Counted from the first letter of the stretch, positions 51,401 to 61,690 are shown. The stretch is 64,000 bases of DNA from Devosia sp. A8/3-2 (GCA_025452255.1 CP104974.1:3946156-4010155); one strand, 5' to 3'. The notes: a model not told the origin generated them from the letters alone. Made by a program: numbers and translations.

Positions 51401-51968
51401 GCCATGCACAATCTGGCCGCGCTTTACGCCAGCGGGCAATTGGGCGACCAGAATTCGAGACTGCAGCCGAGTGGTTCACCAAGGCGGCAAAGCTGGGCAT
51501 GACCGACAGCCAGTTCAATCTGGGCATGCTTTATGCCCGTGGCTCGGGCGTCGAGCAGGATTTCGAGCAATCCTACAAGTGGTTCTCGCTGGCGGCGCAG
51601 CGGGGATGCCGATGCCGGCAAGGCGCGCGACGACATTGCCAAGTCGCTGACCGCTGACGCGATCAAACGCCTGAGCAGTGAAATAACGGGGTGGACGGCT
51701 GAGCCGATCGATCTGACCGCCAATTTTGCGCCGCTGGGCACTCGGGCCAAGGATTTCGATCCCGGCCGGGCCATCAGCACCAAGGATGTGGTGTCCAAGG
51801 TGCAGCAGGCGCTGGTCAAGCTGGGCTTCGATGTCGGCACGCCCGATGGCCTTGCGGGCCCCAAGACGGCCGAGGCCATCAAGTCCTTCGAGACCGGCAC
51901 CGGCATGGCCCCCAGCGGCAAGATCAATCCGCGGCTCCTCGGCCGTATTGGGCAGCCAGCCCGTCTAA
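48478..51968 (+). CDS. podJ: PodJ-like polar localisation factor with Sel1 repeats, several frameshifts
   Basis: This large protein of about 1,160 residues is built like PodJ, which organises the new pole in Caulobacter and Agrobacterium. The first part is a long cytoplasmic coiled-coil region (for example YDRIDAIEKNVALSSGDFEK and QLKLLMQRMDETGAQLDGLA), followed by a Pro/Ala-rich linker and a Lys-rich stretch. One membrane helix (RPLLLAATLVAVSMLALNSV) comes at 50730-50790. The periplasmic part has Sel1 repeats (AQFEIGAIYTEGRAVEQDYA, PAQYRLGNLYEAGTGVEKD) and a C-terminal peptidoglycan-binding domain (VQQALVKLGFDVGTPDGLAG). Breaks lie near 48665, 49033, 51455, 51605 and 51940. By homology the protein ends AVLGSQPV at 51968. 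Confidence 0.82.
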
Positions 51969-52101
51969 CGGATAAAATTCCGCCTTCGGCCCTTTTTCAA
52001 AAGGGTTTAGGCGCTGCTAACCCGACCGGCCATATTGTTGTCGTCGCTCGCCCTCACAAAAGAGGTGCGGGCGACGAGTCTATTGAACGGAACCCACGGT
52101 C

Positions 52102-53028
52102 TTGCAGGTCTATCTGCCGATCGCCGAGCTATCGATGAACCTCTTCTTCCTTGTGGGGATCGGGGGGCAGTCGGATTCCTGTCGGGTCTGTTCGGTGTGG
52201 GCGGGGGTTCCTGCTGACGCCGCTGCTGATTTTTTCCGGCGTACCAGCGCCGGTTGCGGTGGCTTCTGGTCACCGGGCAAGTGGTGGCCGCTTCTGACCT
52301 CAGGGGCGCTCAGTCACTACCGACGCGGCGGCATTGATCTGCATCTGGCCATGTATCTAGTGTTGTCGGGTGTGCTGGGCGCATTTGGCGGTGTGGCAAC
52401 CTTTGCCGTGCTGCGCGACGCTGGGCAGCTGGACCTGTTCATTTCCGTCGGTTTCTTGGTTTTGCTGGGCTTTGTGGGCACGCTGATGCTCAACGAGGCG
52501 ATCCGGGCCATCATCAAGCAGCGCCGTGGCGTGGTGGTGCGCGAGCGGCTGCCCAACCAACACAACTGGATGCACCGCCTGCCCATGCGCGTGCGGTTCA
52601 AGAAATCGCGCCTCTATATCAGTGTGTTGCCGGTGCTGATCATTGGGCTGTTTATCGGCTTTGTCGGCTCACTCCCAGGTATTGGCGGCGGCTTCATCAT
52701 GGTGCCGGCGCTGGTTTATCTGCTGCAGGTGCCGGGCAATGTGGTGATCGGCACCTCGCTGGCGCAGGTGGTGGCCATGATGGCGGCGACCACCATCCTG
52801 CATGCGGTGCAGAGCCAAAGCGTTGATATCATGCTGGCTTTCTGCCTGATGGTGGGTGGCACTGCGGGGGCGCAGTTCGGCGCCTCGGCCGGCAAGCACT
52901 TGCGCGGCGAGCAATTGCGCGGGCTCTTGGCCATATTGGTATTGGCCGTGGCCATCCGCTTCGGGCTGTCGCTGATATTGGCGCCGGCCGATCCGTTCAG
53001 CATGGCCGTGCTGGGTGGTGCGCGATGA
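52102..53028 (+). CDS. TauE/SafE family exporter, frameshifted near the N-terminus
   Basis: This is an inner-membrane anion exporter of the TauE/SafE family (DUF81), proposed to move sulfite, sulfoacetate or other sulfonates. The N-terminus MQVYLPIAELSMNLFFLVGI uses a TTG start at 52102. Between 52160 and 52295 several indels disturb it; other frames give GFLSGLFGVGGGF and LIFSGVPAPVAVA, the first repeat signature. The second repeat, GFVGSLPGIGGGFIMVPALV, is clean. About 308 residues with roughly eight helices. Its stop overlaps the start of a TIGR02186 gene, a common pairing. Confidence 0.82.
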   Translation: MQVYLPIAELSMNLFFLVGIGGQSDSCRVCSVWAGVPADAAADFFRRTSAGCGGFWSPGKWWPLLTSGALSHYRRGGIDLHLAMYLVLSGVLGAFGGVATFAVLRDAGQLDLFISVGFLVLLGFVGTLMLNEAIRAIIKQRRGVVVRERLPNQHNWMHRLPMRVRFKKSRLYISVLPVLIIGLFIGFVGSLPGIGGGFIMVPALVYLLQVPGNVVIGTSLAQVVAMMAATTILHAVQSQSVDIMLAFCLMVGGTAGAQFGASAGKHLRGEQLRGLLAILVLAVAIRFGLSLILAPADPFSMAVLGGAR

Positions 53029-53781
53029 AGTGGTGGCTGGCCCTCATGCTGGCTTTTTCGTTGGCCGGCACGGCGCGGGCCGAGCGGCTGGTGTCGCAAT
53101 TGTCCAACGATAGCGTCGAGATCACCTCGAGCTTTGATGGCGAGCGCATGAATTTTTTCGGCACGATCATGCCGGATGCGGGTTCGGAGCAGAAATTCGT
53201 CACCGGACCATTCCATGTGGTGGTTGTCGTTTTGGGGCCGACGCAGAACCGGGTGGCGCGGCAGATGACCAATAATTTTGGCGTTTGGCTCAATACAGAC
53301 CGAGTCGAATTCGACAATTTCCCGAGCTATTTCCAGTGTTATCGAGCGCCAGGTTGCGCGACATCACCGACATCACGACGCTGACCACCGAATATATTTT
53401 GCCCGAGGCCCATACGCTGGTGGCCAATGATGCGGGCTGGTGGAAGACCGCGGTGTTCGGGCGCGAGCTGGTGCGGCTGATGACCGAGCAGGGGCTGTTC
53501 GGCGTCAATGAAGGCGGCGTCAACTTCTTGTCGGAGAACTTTTATTCGGCCCGGCTGACCCTGCCCAGCAATGCGCCGCCGGGGCCCTATATTGCTTTGA
53601 CCTATGTGTTCAAGGACGGCCGGTGATTGCGCGCAAGTCGGAAGGCTTTGCGGTGCGCAAGATCGGGTTTGAGCGGTTTCTGGCGCTTTCGGCAGTGCAG
53701 CAGCCGCTGCTTTATGGGCTGGTCTGCGTGGCGCTGGCGCTGTTTACCGGCTGGCTGGGCGGCGTTTTATTCAAGCGCTAG
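53025..53781 (+). CDS. TIGR02186 family membrane-anchored protein, frameshifted
   Basis: This conserved alphaproteobacterial protein of about 252 residues has no known function. MKWWLALMLAFSLAGTARAE is a signal peptide. The periplasmic part reads ERLVSQLSNDSVEITSSFDG, then after a break near 53336 DITDITTLTTEYILPEAHTL and FYSARLTLPSNAPPGPYIAL. A second break near 53622 leads to the C-terminal membrane anchor (LLYGLVCVALALFTGWLGGV). It overlaps the TauE/SafE gene by ATGA, so it probably serves the same transport process. Confidence 0.78.
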
Positions 53782-53787
53782 AATAGC

Positions 53788-54493
53788 TTAGCCGCGCACC
53801 GAGCGCTTGGGGCTGATTGGGTAGGTGCGGTCTTTTCCCAACATGGTCACTTCAAGTGAAGGCCAGTGTAGCAGCCCGACAAAGGGCGGGGATAAAATGT
53901 TGATCGAGCCGGTGGAGCTGCCATAAGCGGGCAGGATCAGCAGGCGATTGTCGTGCACGAAGCAGGGGCGGCGGGTGGAGCGGCCGGCCATGTAGATGTG
54001 GGCGGCGGGGTGTAAGTGCCCAGAAATCAAGCCGGAAATGCCGCGCTGCGGCTCGTGCGACAGGGTCAGACCGGACAGCTCCAAGCTGGGCAGGCAGCTT
54101 CCGCCCAGCGCATGGGGGCCGGATCGTGATTGCCGGAAAGCCGGTGAAATCGACCAGATCGGTGAGTGCATCGAGGTGCATCCGGTCGGAATTGGTTAAC
54201 AGACTGCTAGCATCGACGCGATGAAAACTGTCTCCGAGTGAAATCAGCCGCTGGGCGCCGGTGCGGCGCAAATCTGCCTCCAGCCGGCGCAGGGTGAGGC
54301 CGGTATCGTAGGGCGGCAAAAGCTGGCCGGCGCGGGCGAAGCTACCCATCTTTTCGAGATGCAGATCGGCGACGAGCAGGCTCGCCTCGGCGCGCCAATA
54401 GAGGGCGCCGGAGGGGAGCGGTTCGAAATTGTGTCCGGCAAAGCGCAGCAACGGAGTCTCCGTTATGTCGCTTTGATATAATGCCCGGCTCAC
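53788..54493 (-). CDS. pdeM: Ligase-associated DNA damage response endonuclease PdeM, frameshifted
   Basis: This is a calcineurin-like metallophosphoesterase of the ligase-associated DNA repair set. It starts with GTG at 54493 (MSRALYQSDITETPLLRFAG). Metal motifs are LLVADLHLEKMGSFA (DxH), ISLGDSFHR (GDxxH) and, after breaks near 54140 and 54100, GNHDP in one frame and LISGHLHPA in another. The C-terminus reads LLILPAYGSSTGSINIL. About 234 residues. It shares GTGA with the upstream helicase stop, so the two are translated together. The ligase and exonuclease partners are not in the window. Confidence 0.85.
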
Positions 54494-56971
54494 GATTGGC
54501 CGAGGGCCTCGCGCATCAATTCATCTGCAGCATCCGCCATAGCTGATTCGCGGCCTTCCCCGAAAATCGGTTCGCGGCCGATATCGAGCATGACCGGGAC
54601 GGCGAGCGGGGAAATGCGATCGAGTGGCTGGTGCACGATGTGGCTGCGGATGCGCCTGAGCATGTCGCCCAGCCGTTCGATATCGAGCAGACCACGGGCG
54701 GCATCGCGGCGGGTGGCTCGGATCAAGATGTGGTCCGGCTCGTGCTGGTAGAGCACGTCATAGATCAGGTCCGAACTCATGGTGATCTGGCGGCCGGTCT
54801 TTTCCTTGCCGGGGTGACGGCGCTCGATCAGCCCGGCGATGATGGCGCAGTTGCGGAAGGTGCGTTTCATCAGGGCCGATTCATCGAGCCAGTCTTCCAG
54901 ATCATCCCCCAGCATGTCTTGGGAGAAGAGCTCATCGAGCGAGAGACGGCCGGTTTTGATCAGGGCGGAGAGATCTCCCGTGCCCCAGATGGCGAGGGCA
55001 TATTCGCTAGCGACAAAGCCGAGGGGGCGAGCACGGGCGCGTTCGAGCCGGCGGGTGAGCAGCATGCCAAGGGTCTGGTGCGCCAACCGCCCCTCGAAGG
55101 GGTAGCAGACCATGAAATTCTGCGTGCCGCGCGGGAAGGTTTCGACCAGCAGGCTATCGCGGCGGGGCAGTACAGAGATGTCGCGTTGCAGGCGCAGCCA
55201 GTCGCTGACCTGATCGGGCAGCACGCCCCAGCTTTGTGGGCTATCGAGCATGCGGCGGACGCGGTCGGCCAGATAGGTCGAGAGCGGGAATTTGCCCCCA
55301 TATAGGAGGGGATTTTGGGATTGGCCGCTCGGGCGCGGCTGACGAAAGCCTCATTGTCCTTCATGCCCTCGAAGGCGACGATTTCGCCGCCGAACATGAA
55401 GGTATCGCCAACGAGCAGCGTGCCGAAGAAATATTCCTCCATTTCGCCCAGCACACGGCCACCCGCGCCGATGGGGCTATTGGTCTGCCCCTTCTTGAAG
55501 CCCCTGCCCCGCACGAGGCGCACCCGCACCATGGGCTCTTCGATAATGGTGCCGATATTGAGCCGGTATTGCTGGGCGACCTGCGGATTGGCGATGCGCC
55601 ATAGACCATCCTCGGTGCGTTTGAGGCGAGCATAGCGCTCGTAAGCGCGCAGGGCATAGCCGCCGGTGGCGACGAAATCGAGGATGCGATCGAATTGGGG
55701 GCGCGGCAGATCGCGGTAGGGCCGAGCGTGGCTGATTTCGGCAAAGAGGTCGTCGGCTGCAAAGGGGGCGGCGCAGGCCATGCCCAGAATGTGCTGGGCA
55801 AGCACGTCATAGCCACCCGAAACCGGGTCTTCGCTATCCTGATGGCTTTCGGCGACGGCTTCGACGGCGGCTTCGCATTCGAGCACTTCGAAGCGGTTGG
55901 AGGGCACCAGCACAGCCTTCGAGGGTTCATCGAGCCGGTGATTGGCGCGGCCGATGCGTTGCAGCATGCGCGAGCTGCCCTTGGGCGCGCCGACCTGAAC
56001 GACGAGATCAACATCGCCCCAGTCGATGCCCAGATCGAGGGTGGAGGTACAGACCACCGCCTTGAGCGCGCCGGCGACCATGGCGCTTTCCACCTTGCGG
56101 CGCTGCTCGACGGACAGTGAGCCGTGGTGCAGGGCAATGGGGAGCAGGTCATCATTGATGGCCCAGAGGCCCTGAAACAGCATTTCGGCCCGGCTGCGCG
56201 TATTGACGAAGAGCAGCGTGGTTTTGTGCTGTTTGATGGTCTCGTAGAGATCGCGATGGGCGTAATTGGCGGAATGGCCGGCCCGGGGCAGGCGTTGTTC
56301 GGTTTGGAGGATCGAGAGAACCGGAGGGGCGCCGCCGGTGGCGGTGAGCAGGTGGGTGTCGGAATTTTGCAGCGGTTGGGCGATCCAGTCGCGCAGCAGA
56401 TCGGGCCGGGCCACGGTGGCGCTGAGGGCGGTGATGCGCAGGTCTGGCGCCAGCTTGGTGATGCGGGCCAGAGCGAGGGAGAGGAGTTCGCCGCGCTTAG
56501 AGGTGACCAGAGCGTGGAGTTCATCGAGCACGATGCGGCGGAGCGAGCCGAACAGCAGTTCGGCATGGGGATGGCTGATCAGCAGGGCCAATTGCTCGGG
56601 CGTGGTCAGCAGAATATGGGGCGGATTGGAGCGCTGGCGGGCGCGGCGGGATGCGGGGGTGTCGCCGGTGCGGGTCTCAACCTTGATGTTGAGGCCCATC
56701 TCCGCAATGGGGGTGGACAGGTTCCGCTGCACGTCGACGGCCAGCGCCTTGAGCGGGGAGACATAGAGGGTGTGGAGGCCCTCGAACTTTCCATCCACCA
56801 GATCGGTCAGGGTGGGCAGGAACCCGGCCAGCGTCTTGCCGGCGCCGGTGGGGGCGATGAGCAGCGCGGAGGCATTGGCGTTCCAACTGGCGAGGACGTC
56901 GAGCTGGTGGGCGCGGGGGACCAGCCCTTGGTGGTGAACCAGTTGGCGATGATGGGCGGCAGATCAACCAA
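54490..56971 (-). CDS. Ligase-associated DNA damage response DEXH helicase (Lhr-like), frameshifted
   Basis: This is a large SF2 helicase, a bacterial Lhr relative that is part of a DNA repair module. Helicase motifs: ALLIAPTGAGKTLAGF (I, seen only after the N-terminal break near 56920), VSPLKALAVDV (Ia), RIVLDELHALVTSKRG (II, DELH), TALSATVARP (III), VVCTSTLDLGIDWGDVD (V) and MLQRIGRANHRL (VI). The C-terminal Lhr core includes FMFGGEIVAFEGMKDNE; a break near 55275 precedes YLADRVRRMLDSPQSWGVLP. About 825 residues. No clear ATG is visible at the N-terminus: a TTG at 56971 is possible. Its stop overlaps the pdeM start. Confidence 0.87.
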
Positions 56972-57065
56972 GTTTGGCTCCGGCAGAAGCGCAACCCCTT
57001 CTGCAAATCATAAAAGAGCCTATATGATCGCCAACTAACTCAACAGAGCATGTGAGGGTTCACCG

Positions 57066-57359
57066 ATGAGCGAGCAATCCGAAAGCCAACCGCGCCAGCG
57101 CAGCGGTGTGGAACGCCTGTTGGGCGAGCGGCCGGGCGGGCTGGTTATTCGGCTGGTAGTGTTGTCGCTGATCGTGGGCTTTGTCATGGCGGTGCTGGGC
57201 TTTGATGCCCGCGATGTCGTGCAGGGTGCGGTGCGCTCGGTGGAAGACGCCTTGCGGGATGGCACCGGCGTGCTGGCCAATATGGTCAGCTATACGCTGG
57301 CCGGCGCGGCACTGGTGGTGCCGATCTGGATCGTGATGCGCCTGCTCAAGAGGCGCTGA
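57066..57359 (+). CDS. DUF6460-like small membrane protein
   Basis: The protein is intact, 97 residues long, with two membrane helices (IRLVVLSLIVGFVMAVLGF and LAGAALVVPIWIVMRLLKRR) around an amphipathic segment beginning DARDVVQGAVRSVEDAL. The layout (GERPGGLVIRLVVLSLIVG... to ...RLLKRR) matches a small Rhizobiales family annotated as DUF6460, as far as I can judge. Function unknown. AGGGTTCACCG precedes the start. The stop overlaps the start of the kinase gene by one base. Confidence 0.7.
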   Translation: MSEQSESQPRQRSGVERLLGERPGGLVIRLVVLSLIVGFVMAVLGFDARDVVQGAVRSVEDALRDGTGVLANMVSYTLAGAALVVPIWIVMRLLKRR

Positions 57360-58028
57360 TGGCTCCGGGCCGGCTCAAGCTTACCCCGCAGCAGGCGCTA
57401 TCGCGGCTGGTGCCGCATATTCTGGAAATGGAAAGCTCGGCCCATAAGCGCATCGCCATCGGGCTGGCAGGCGGGCCGGGCACGGGCAAATCGACATTGG
57501 CGGCGGAACTGGTGACCATGCTCAATGCGACCCATCCTGGAGCGCCGCATTGGTGCCGATGGATGGTTTCCATATGCGCCATGCCAAGCTCGAGGCCATG
57601 GGCCAGACCGATTACAAGGGCGCGCCGCACACGTTTGAGGGCGCGGCATTCGTTGATTTTCTGCATCACCTCAAGAGCGCGACGGGCGTGGTCAGCGGGC
57701 CGGGCTATTCGCGCAAGATCGAGGATGTGGTGGAGAATGCCTTTGCCGTGCAGCCCGAAGTGCGGGTGCTGGTGATTGAGGGCAATTATCTGCTGTTGAG
57801 CGAGGGGCCGTTTGCGGGTGTCAGGCCGCTGCTCGATTATGCCGTGTTTATCGATGTGCCGCGCGAGCTGGTGCGCCAGCGGCTGATGCAGCGGCATGGC
57901 GAGGAGGGCTTGTTTACGCCTGAACGCAATGCGGCGCATATCGAGCGCAATGATTTGCCGAATTATGATCTGGTGAGCGCGAGCCAGATCGGGCGGATGT
58001 GGTGATCGAGCTGGTGGTGGAGCGGTGA
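57359..58028 (+). CDS. Nucleoside/pantothenate kinase-like P-loop protein, frameshifted
   Basis: This is a P-loop kinase of about 223 residues, similar to the uridine kinase/pantothenate kinase superfamily. Walker A reads IGLAGGPGTGKSTLAAELVT. After a break near 57540 come VPMDGFHMRHAKLEAMGQTD (substrate Asp and Phe-His motif), YSRKIEDVVENA, VLVIEGNYLLLSEGPF (Walker B-like) and a lid (RQRLMQRHGEEGLFTPE). A second break near 57988 means the end is VVIELVVER at 58028. A phosphorylated sugar or nucleoside is likely, but the substrate is undetermined. Confidence 0.8.
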
Positions 58029-58030
58029 GC

Positions 58031-58234
58031 ATGGGCAAGACGCTGGTTCTGGCGCTGGCGATTGTGCTGGGTGCTGTGGTGGTGGCCGGCGCGGTTGCGC
58101 TGCGGCCGACGGGGTTTCAGCAGTGCGTGAGCATTGTCAGCGCTGAGATTGAGCGCAAGGCTAGTCCGGGCGCGACGCTTGATCCACTTGATGTGGAGAC
58201 GGAGGCGGCAAGGGTTTGTGCGGGGGCGGGGTAG
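58031..58234 (+). CDS. 67-residue membrane-anchored small protein
   Basis: I do not recognise a family. MGKTLVLALAIVLGAVVVAG is an N-terminal membrane anchor or signal. The rest (LRPTGFQQCVSIVSAEIERK, then LDPLDVETEAARVCAGAG) is hydrophilic with two Cys that could form a disulfide. A GTG two codons upstream overlaps the kinase stop (GTGA). Intact. It converges with pyrD. Confidence 0.6.
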   Translation: MGKTLVLALAIVLGAVVVAGAVALRPTGFQQCVSIVSAEIERKASPGATLDPLDVETEAARVCAGAG

Positions 58235-58237
58235 CCC

Positions 58238-59349
58238 TTAAAGCTTGACCTTGCCCTTGGCCCAATCCGCCGTCTTGCTACCAACCAGCTGGCTGATATT
58301 GGTTTTGCCCTCGGCGCGGATGGCGGCAACCGTGCCCCGCTTGATGCGGTCGAGCAGGTCCAGACCACCAAACACCATGGCCGAATAGAGCTGGATGGCG
58401 TCGGCGCCGGCTTCGAACTTGGCCGGGGCCGATTGCGGCGAGTGAATGCCGCCCACGCCAATGATGGGCAGTGTGCCGACGCGCTGGCGCATCTGGGCGA
58501 GGCGCTGGGTGGAGAGTTCTGAACAGCGGCTTGCCGGAGAGGCCGCCGGTTTGCTCAGCGTTTTCGAGGCCGGCAATCGTGTCGCGCGTGATGGTGGTGT
58601 TGGAGACGATCAGGCCATCGAGATCAGTTGAAAGCACGACCTTGGCGATGGCGTCGAGTTCCTTCTTGTCCAGATCGGGCGCGATCTTGAGGAAGACCGG
58701 CACGCGGGTTTTGGCCTTGGCGCGGGCATCCAGCACTTCGCCGAGCAGGCGGCGCAGGGCCTCGTCGGATTGTAGATTGCGCAGGCCGGGCGTGTTGGGC
58801 GAGGAAACATTGACCGTCAGATAATCGGCCAGATCGGCGAAGCGTTTGACGCCCAGCACATAGTCGGCGACGAAATCGGCGCTGTCCTTGTTGGCCCCGA
58901 TATTGACCCCGAGCGCAGCGGGCACGCGCAGGCCTTTGAGGCGGGCAAAGGCGGCGTCATGGCCTTCATTGTTGAAGCCCATGCGGTTGATGACGCCATC
59001 GGCCCCCGGTACGCGGAACAGGCGCGGCTTGGGATTGCCCGATTGCGGGCGCAGGGTGACCGTGCCGATTTCTGACCATGCCGAAGCCCAACAAGGCCGG
59101 GGGACGGGGCACTTCGGCATTCTTGTCGAAGCCGGCGGCCATGCCGATGGGGTTTTTCAGCTCGATACCGCACAGCGTCGTCGCCAGTTCGGGCGCTTCG
59201 GCATGGGCCTGTTCGGGGGCAAGGCCCAGGCGCAGCGCGGTGATGGTGGCGCGATGGGCGGTTTCGGCGTCCATCTTGAGCAGGGTCTGCTGGGTGAGGC
59301 CCGAGACGGCGGGCAGGCGCAGCAGGGGCGAGAGGGCAGAAAAGATCAT
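58238..59349 (-). CDS. pyrD: Dihydroorotate dehydrogenase (quinone), frameshifted
   Basis: This is the class 2, membrane-associated FMN enzyme of pyrimidine synthesis; it oxidises dihydroorotate to orotate using quinone. It starts MIFSALSPLLRLPAVSGLTQ in an ATGA overlap with the DUF952 gene. Motifs: LKNPIGMAAGFDKNAEVP, GVINRMGFNNEGHD, LTVNVSSPNTPGLRNLQ (catalytic Ser), VFLKIAPDLDKKELDAIA, GLIVSNTT, and, after the break near 58515, GTLPIIGVGGIHSPQSAPAK. A break near 59072 also falls in the GTVT segment. About 370 residues. Confidence 0.93.
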
Positions 59350-59702
59350 CGAACGGCCTCGGGCAGAATGCAGGAGCCGTCGGCGGCGACATCGACACTC
59401 GCCTCCCGTGCAATGGCGGAGGCGGGCAGCGGGCCGCCATAAAGATGGGGAAACAGCGCGCCACCGCGCGAGGCTTCCCAGACCAATTTCTCGCCCAGAT
59501 CGGCGGCGCGCACGCCAAGGATAACCGAGCCCGACTGGCCGGCAAAGTGCAGGCGCAGGGTTTCGGCCAATTGGGCGGCGGTAGAGAAATGCAGATAGCC
59601 GTCGGCGGCGTCGATCGGCATGCCGGCAAAGGAGGTCGCGTGGCGCGCAGGGGCGTAGGCGGCCTCGGTGGCGATTTTGTAGATCAAATCTGGCGGGGTC
59701 AT
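59346..59702 (-). CDS. DUF952 domain protein
   Basis: This is an intact protein of 118 residues. MTPPDLIYKIATEAAYAPA and DAADGYLHFSTAAQLAETLR are typical of DUF952, a fold related to ADP-ribosyl transferases but with no proven activity. The later SRGGALFPHLYGGPLPASAI segment is also characteristic. It lies directly upstream of pyrD and overlaps its start by four bases, an arrangement common in Rhizobiales. Confidence 0.85.
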   Translation of the reverse strand: MTPPDLIYKIATEAAYAPARHATSFAGMPIDAADGYLHFSTAAQLAETLRLHFAGQSGSVILGVRAADLGEKLVWEASRGGALFPHLYGGPLPASAIAREASVDVAADGSCILPEAVR

Positions 59703-59808
59703 GGGCCACGACCCTAATGGCGGAGCTTGCGGCGGGCAAGCCGGATTGGCGCAAGATTTGCGCGGCTGCGGCGGGTTTGACGGCCCCTTTACAAGGGGGG
59801 AACAGAGG

Positions 59809-59826
59809 ATTAGGTATAGGACTAAT
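59809..59826 (+). promoter_or_regulatory. Possible operator upstream of the S24 repressor
   Basis: ATTAG (59809-59813) and CTAAT (59822-59826) are inverse copies with an 8-bp spacer, 40 bp before the repressor start. The site is short and the assignment is weak. Confidence 0.3.
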
Positions 59827-59866
59827 TTCCACCGATAAGACATATTTCCTGAAGCAGGACGCTGCC

Positions 59867-60504
59867 ATGCTTTCACACAGGGCCATCTGGGACGGCATTG
59901 ACGCTGGCGCGCCGGCACGGGCATTCGGTGTCGGCATTGGCCAAGCTTGCCGGGCTCGATGCCACGGCCTTCAATGTCTCCAAGCGCATCAGCAAGGATG
60001 GTCGCGAGCGCTGGCCGTCCACCGAGAGCATTTCCAAAATTCTGGAAGCGACGGGGGAAGGCTTTGACAGCTTTCTCAGCGGCACCGGCGCGTTTTTCCA
60101 GGGGGCAGCCAGCGGGCAATTCAACCGTGCCGCTGCTGGGCTCGGCGCAGGCGGGTTCAGGCGGGTTTTTCGACAGTGCGGGGTTTCCGGCGGGGCAAGG
60201 GTGGGACGAAATCGCCCTGCCCTCTTCGGGCGAAGCGGGCATTTATGCGCTTGAAGTGCAGGGCGATTCTGATGGAGCCGCTGTATCGGGAGGGCGACCG
60301 TATCGTGGTTTCGCCCACCGAGCAGGTGCGGCGCGGCGACCGCGTGGTGGTGCGACGCGCGATGGCGAGGTCATGGCAAAAATTCTGGCGCGGCAGACCG
60401 CCAAGCAGATCGAGCTGCATTCGCTCAACCCGGCTTATGAGCCGCGTTTGATCGATATGGGGGATGTGGAATGGATCGCCGGGATTATCTGGGCGAGCCA
60501 ATGA
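59867..60504 (+). CDS. LexA-like XRE / S24 peptidase repressor, frameshifted
   Basis: This regulator of about 212 residues has an N-terminal HTH (SVSALAKLAGLDATAFNVSK) and a C-terminal S24 self-cleavage domain. In corrected frame the domain reads IYALEVQGDSMEPLYREGDR, with the nucleophile Ser in GDSME, and the general base Lys lies in GEVMAKILA. The end is VEWIAGIIWASQ. Breaks lie near 59909, 60125, 60268 and 60355, one of them exactly at the catalytic Ser codon. Its stop overlaps the acetyltransferase start (ATGA), so it heads a three-gene operon. RecA-stimulated cleavage is plausible from the family. Confidence 0.8.
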
Positions 60505-60948
60505 AGATCGCTGCCGCAACGCAGGCGGACAGCGCTGATTGGGCAGAGCTGCGCGGGGCGCTTTGGCCGACCAACCAGACCGGTGCACATGAGGCCGATA
60601 TCGCTGCGTTTCTGGCTGCGCCTGGGGACACAATCAACCTGATCGCCCGCTTGCCGGATGGCCGGGCGGTGGGGCTGGCTGAGGCCGCGCTGCGGCACGA
60701 CTATGTCGAGGGGTGCAAAACCTCGCCGGTGGCGTTTCTTGAAGGCATCTATGTGGCCCCGGACTGTCGCCGCCCGGGTATTGCCCGTGGGCTGGTAGCG
60801 GCGGTGGAGGATTGGGCGCGCGCAAGGCTGCAGTGAATTTGCATCGGACGCGGCGCTCGATAATCTGGAAAGCCAGCAGATGCATGGCGCGCTGGGCTTT
60901 AGCGAAACCCGGCGCGTGGTCTATTTTCGCAAGGTGCTGGGGCCATGA
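60501..60948 (+). CDS. AAC(6')-like GNAT acetyltransferase, frameshifted
   Basis: This protein of about 149 residues resembles chromosomal aminoglycoside 6'-N-acetyltransferases. Shared segments are WAELRGALWP, LAEAALRHDYVEGC, TSPVAFLEGIYVAPDCRRPG (acetyl-CoA loop CRRPGIA), VAAVEDWARARG and, after a break near 60826, FASDAALDNLESQQMHGALG and TRRVVYFRK. Whether it confers resistance is untested, and many such genes have another natural acceptor. It overlaps the S24 repressor upstream and the DUF2087 gene downstream, both by ATGA. Confidence 0.8.
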
Positions 60949-61291
60949 CGGACGGGGCAATCGACGCCAAACGGATCGCGAGTGTGGCGCGGTGTTTTGA
61001 TGCCAGCGGGCGCCTGCAACGCTGGCCGAGCAAGCGGGCGGATCAATTGCTGGTGCTGGCTGTGGTCTGGTCGTATCTGCCGGACGATCTACAGATGAGC
61101 GAGCCCGAGGTCAGCTCCATGCTACGCGACTGGCATGATTATGAAGACTTTGCGCTGCTGCGGCGGGAGCTGTGCGATCTGGGCATGCTGCGGCGCACGC
61201 CCAATGGGCGGGTTTATCGCAAGGTTGCGGGGAGCTGCCGGCGGAGGCAAAGGTGCTGGTGGAGCGGTTCACGCCAACCGCCGCGCCATAG
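60945..61291 (+). CDS. DUF2087 domain protein, frameshifted
   Basis: This protein of about 116 residues shows the DUF2087 pattern: CFDASGRLQRWPSKRADQLL, EPEVSSMLRDWHDYEDFALL and RRELCDLGMLRRTPNGRVYR. DUF2087 is a winged-helix-like domain, sometimes fused to regulators. A break near 61226 gives the true tail ELPAEAKVLVERFTPTAAP, ending at 61291. Third gene of the S24 operon. Its 3' end overlaps the convergent gene by 23 bp. Confidence 0.8.
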
Positions 61292-61690
61292 TGGGCGCGA
61301 CGGCGGGTGAGCATATCAGCGGCAGCCGGCGTTTGAACATGTCGGCGATGATGATCGGGGTGGCCGGAGTTTCGGTCCATTTATCGTGGTCGGGTACTGC
61401 CGCCGCAACCGCAGCAAGAGCGGTATTTTCGTCCGTGTTGAAGGCCCGGCTGCATTGCACCGACGCGCCGCGCTGCTTCGCCTCTCCCACCATGAGGTCG
61501 GTGGCTTCACCCACGCCCGCCAGATAGGCGATCATGGTCATGCGGGCATTGGGGTCAGCCCCGGCGCGCGAGGACAGTTCGACCACCGGGCGACCGATAT
61601 CTGGCCGGTGCTGGTCGTGGGCGCGGCCCGGGCAATGAGCGGGGTGGTAATCAGCAGCAGGCCGGCAAAGGCGAGTGGAGACAGACGCAT
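61269..61690 (-). CDS. Small secreted protein, weakly Rap1a/Tai-like, frameshifted
   Basis: The start MRLSPLAFAGLLLITTPLIA is a signal peptide (cleavage near ARA-APT). After a shift near 61588 the mature part reads VVELSSRAGADPNARMTMIA, YLAGVGEATDLMVGEAKQRG and VQCSRAFNTDENTALAAVAA. The order YLAGV... C... ending in a helix reminds me of Rap1a/Tai immunity-type proteins, but the match is weak. About 139 residues. Divergent from the DUF2975/XRE pair, sharing the control region with two operator-like sites. Confidence 0.5.

Noticed and set aside
51969..52138. Read-through of the podJ-like frame past the peptidoglycan-binding domain
   Set aside because: The domain end matches AVLGSQPV with a stop at 51968 in the next frame; the extension into the exporter gene has no homology-like features.
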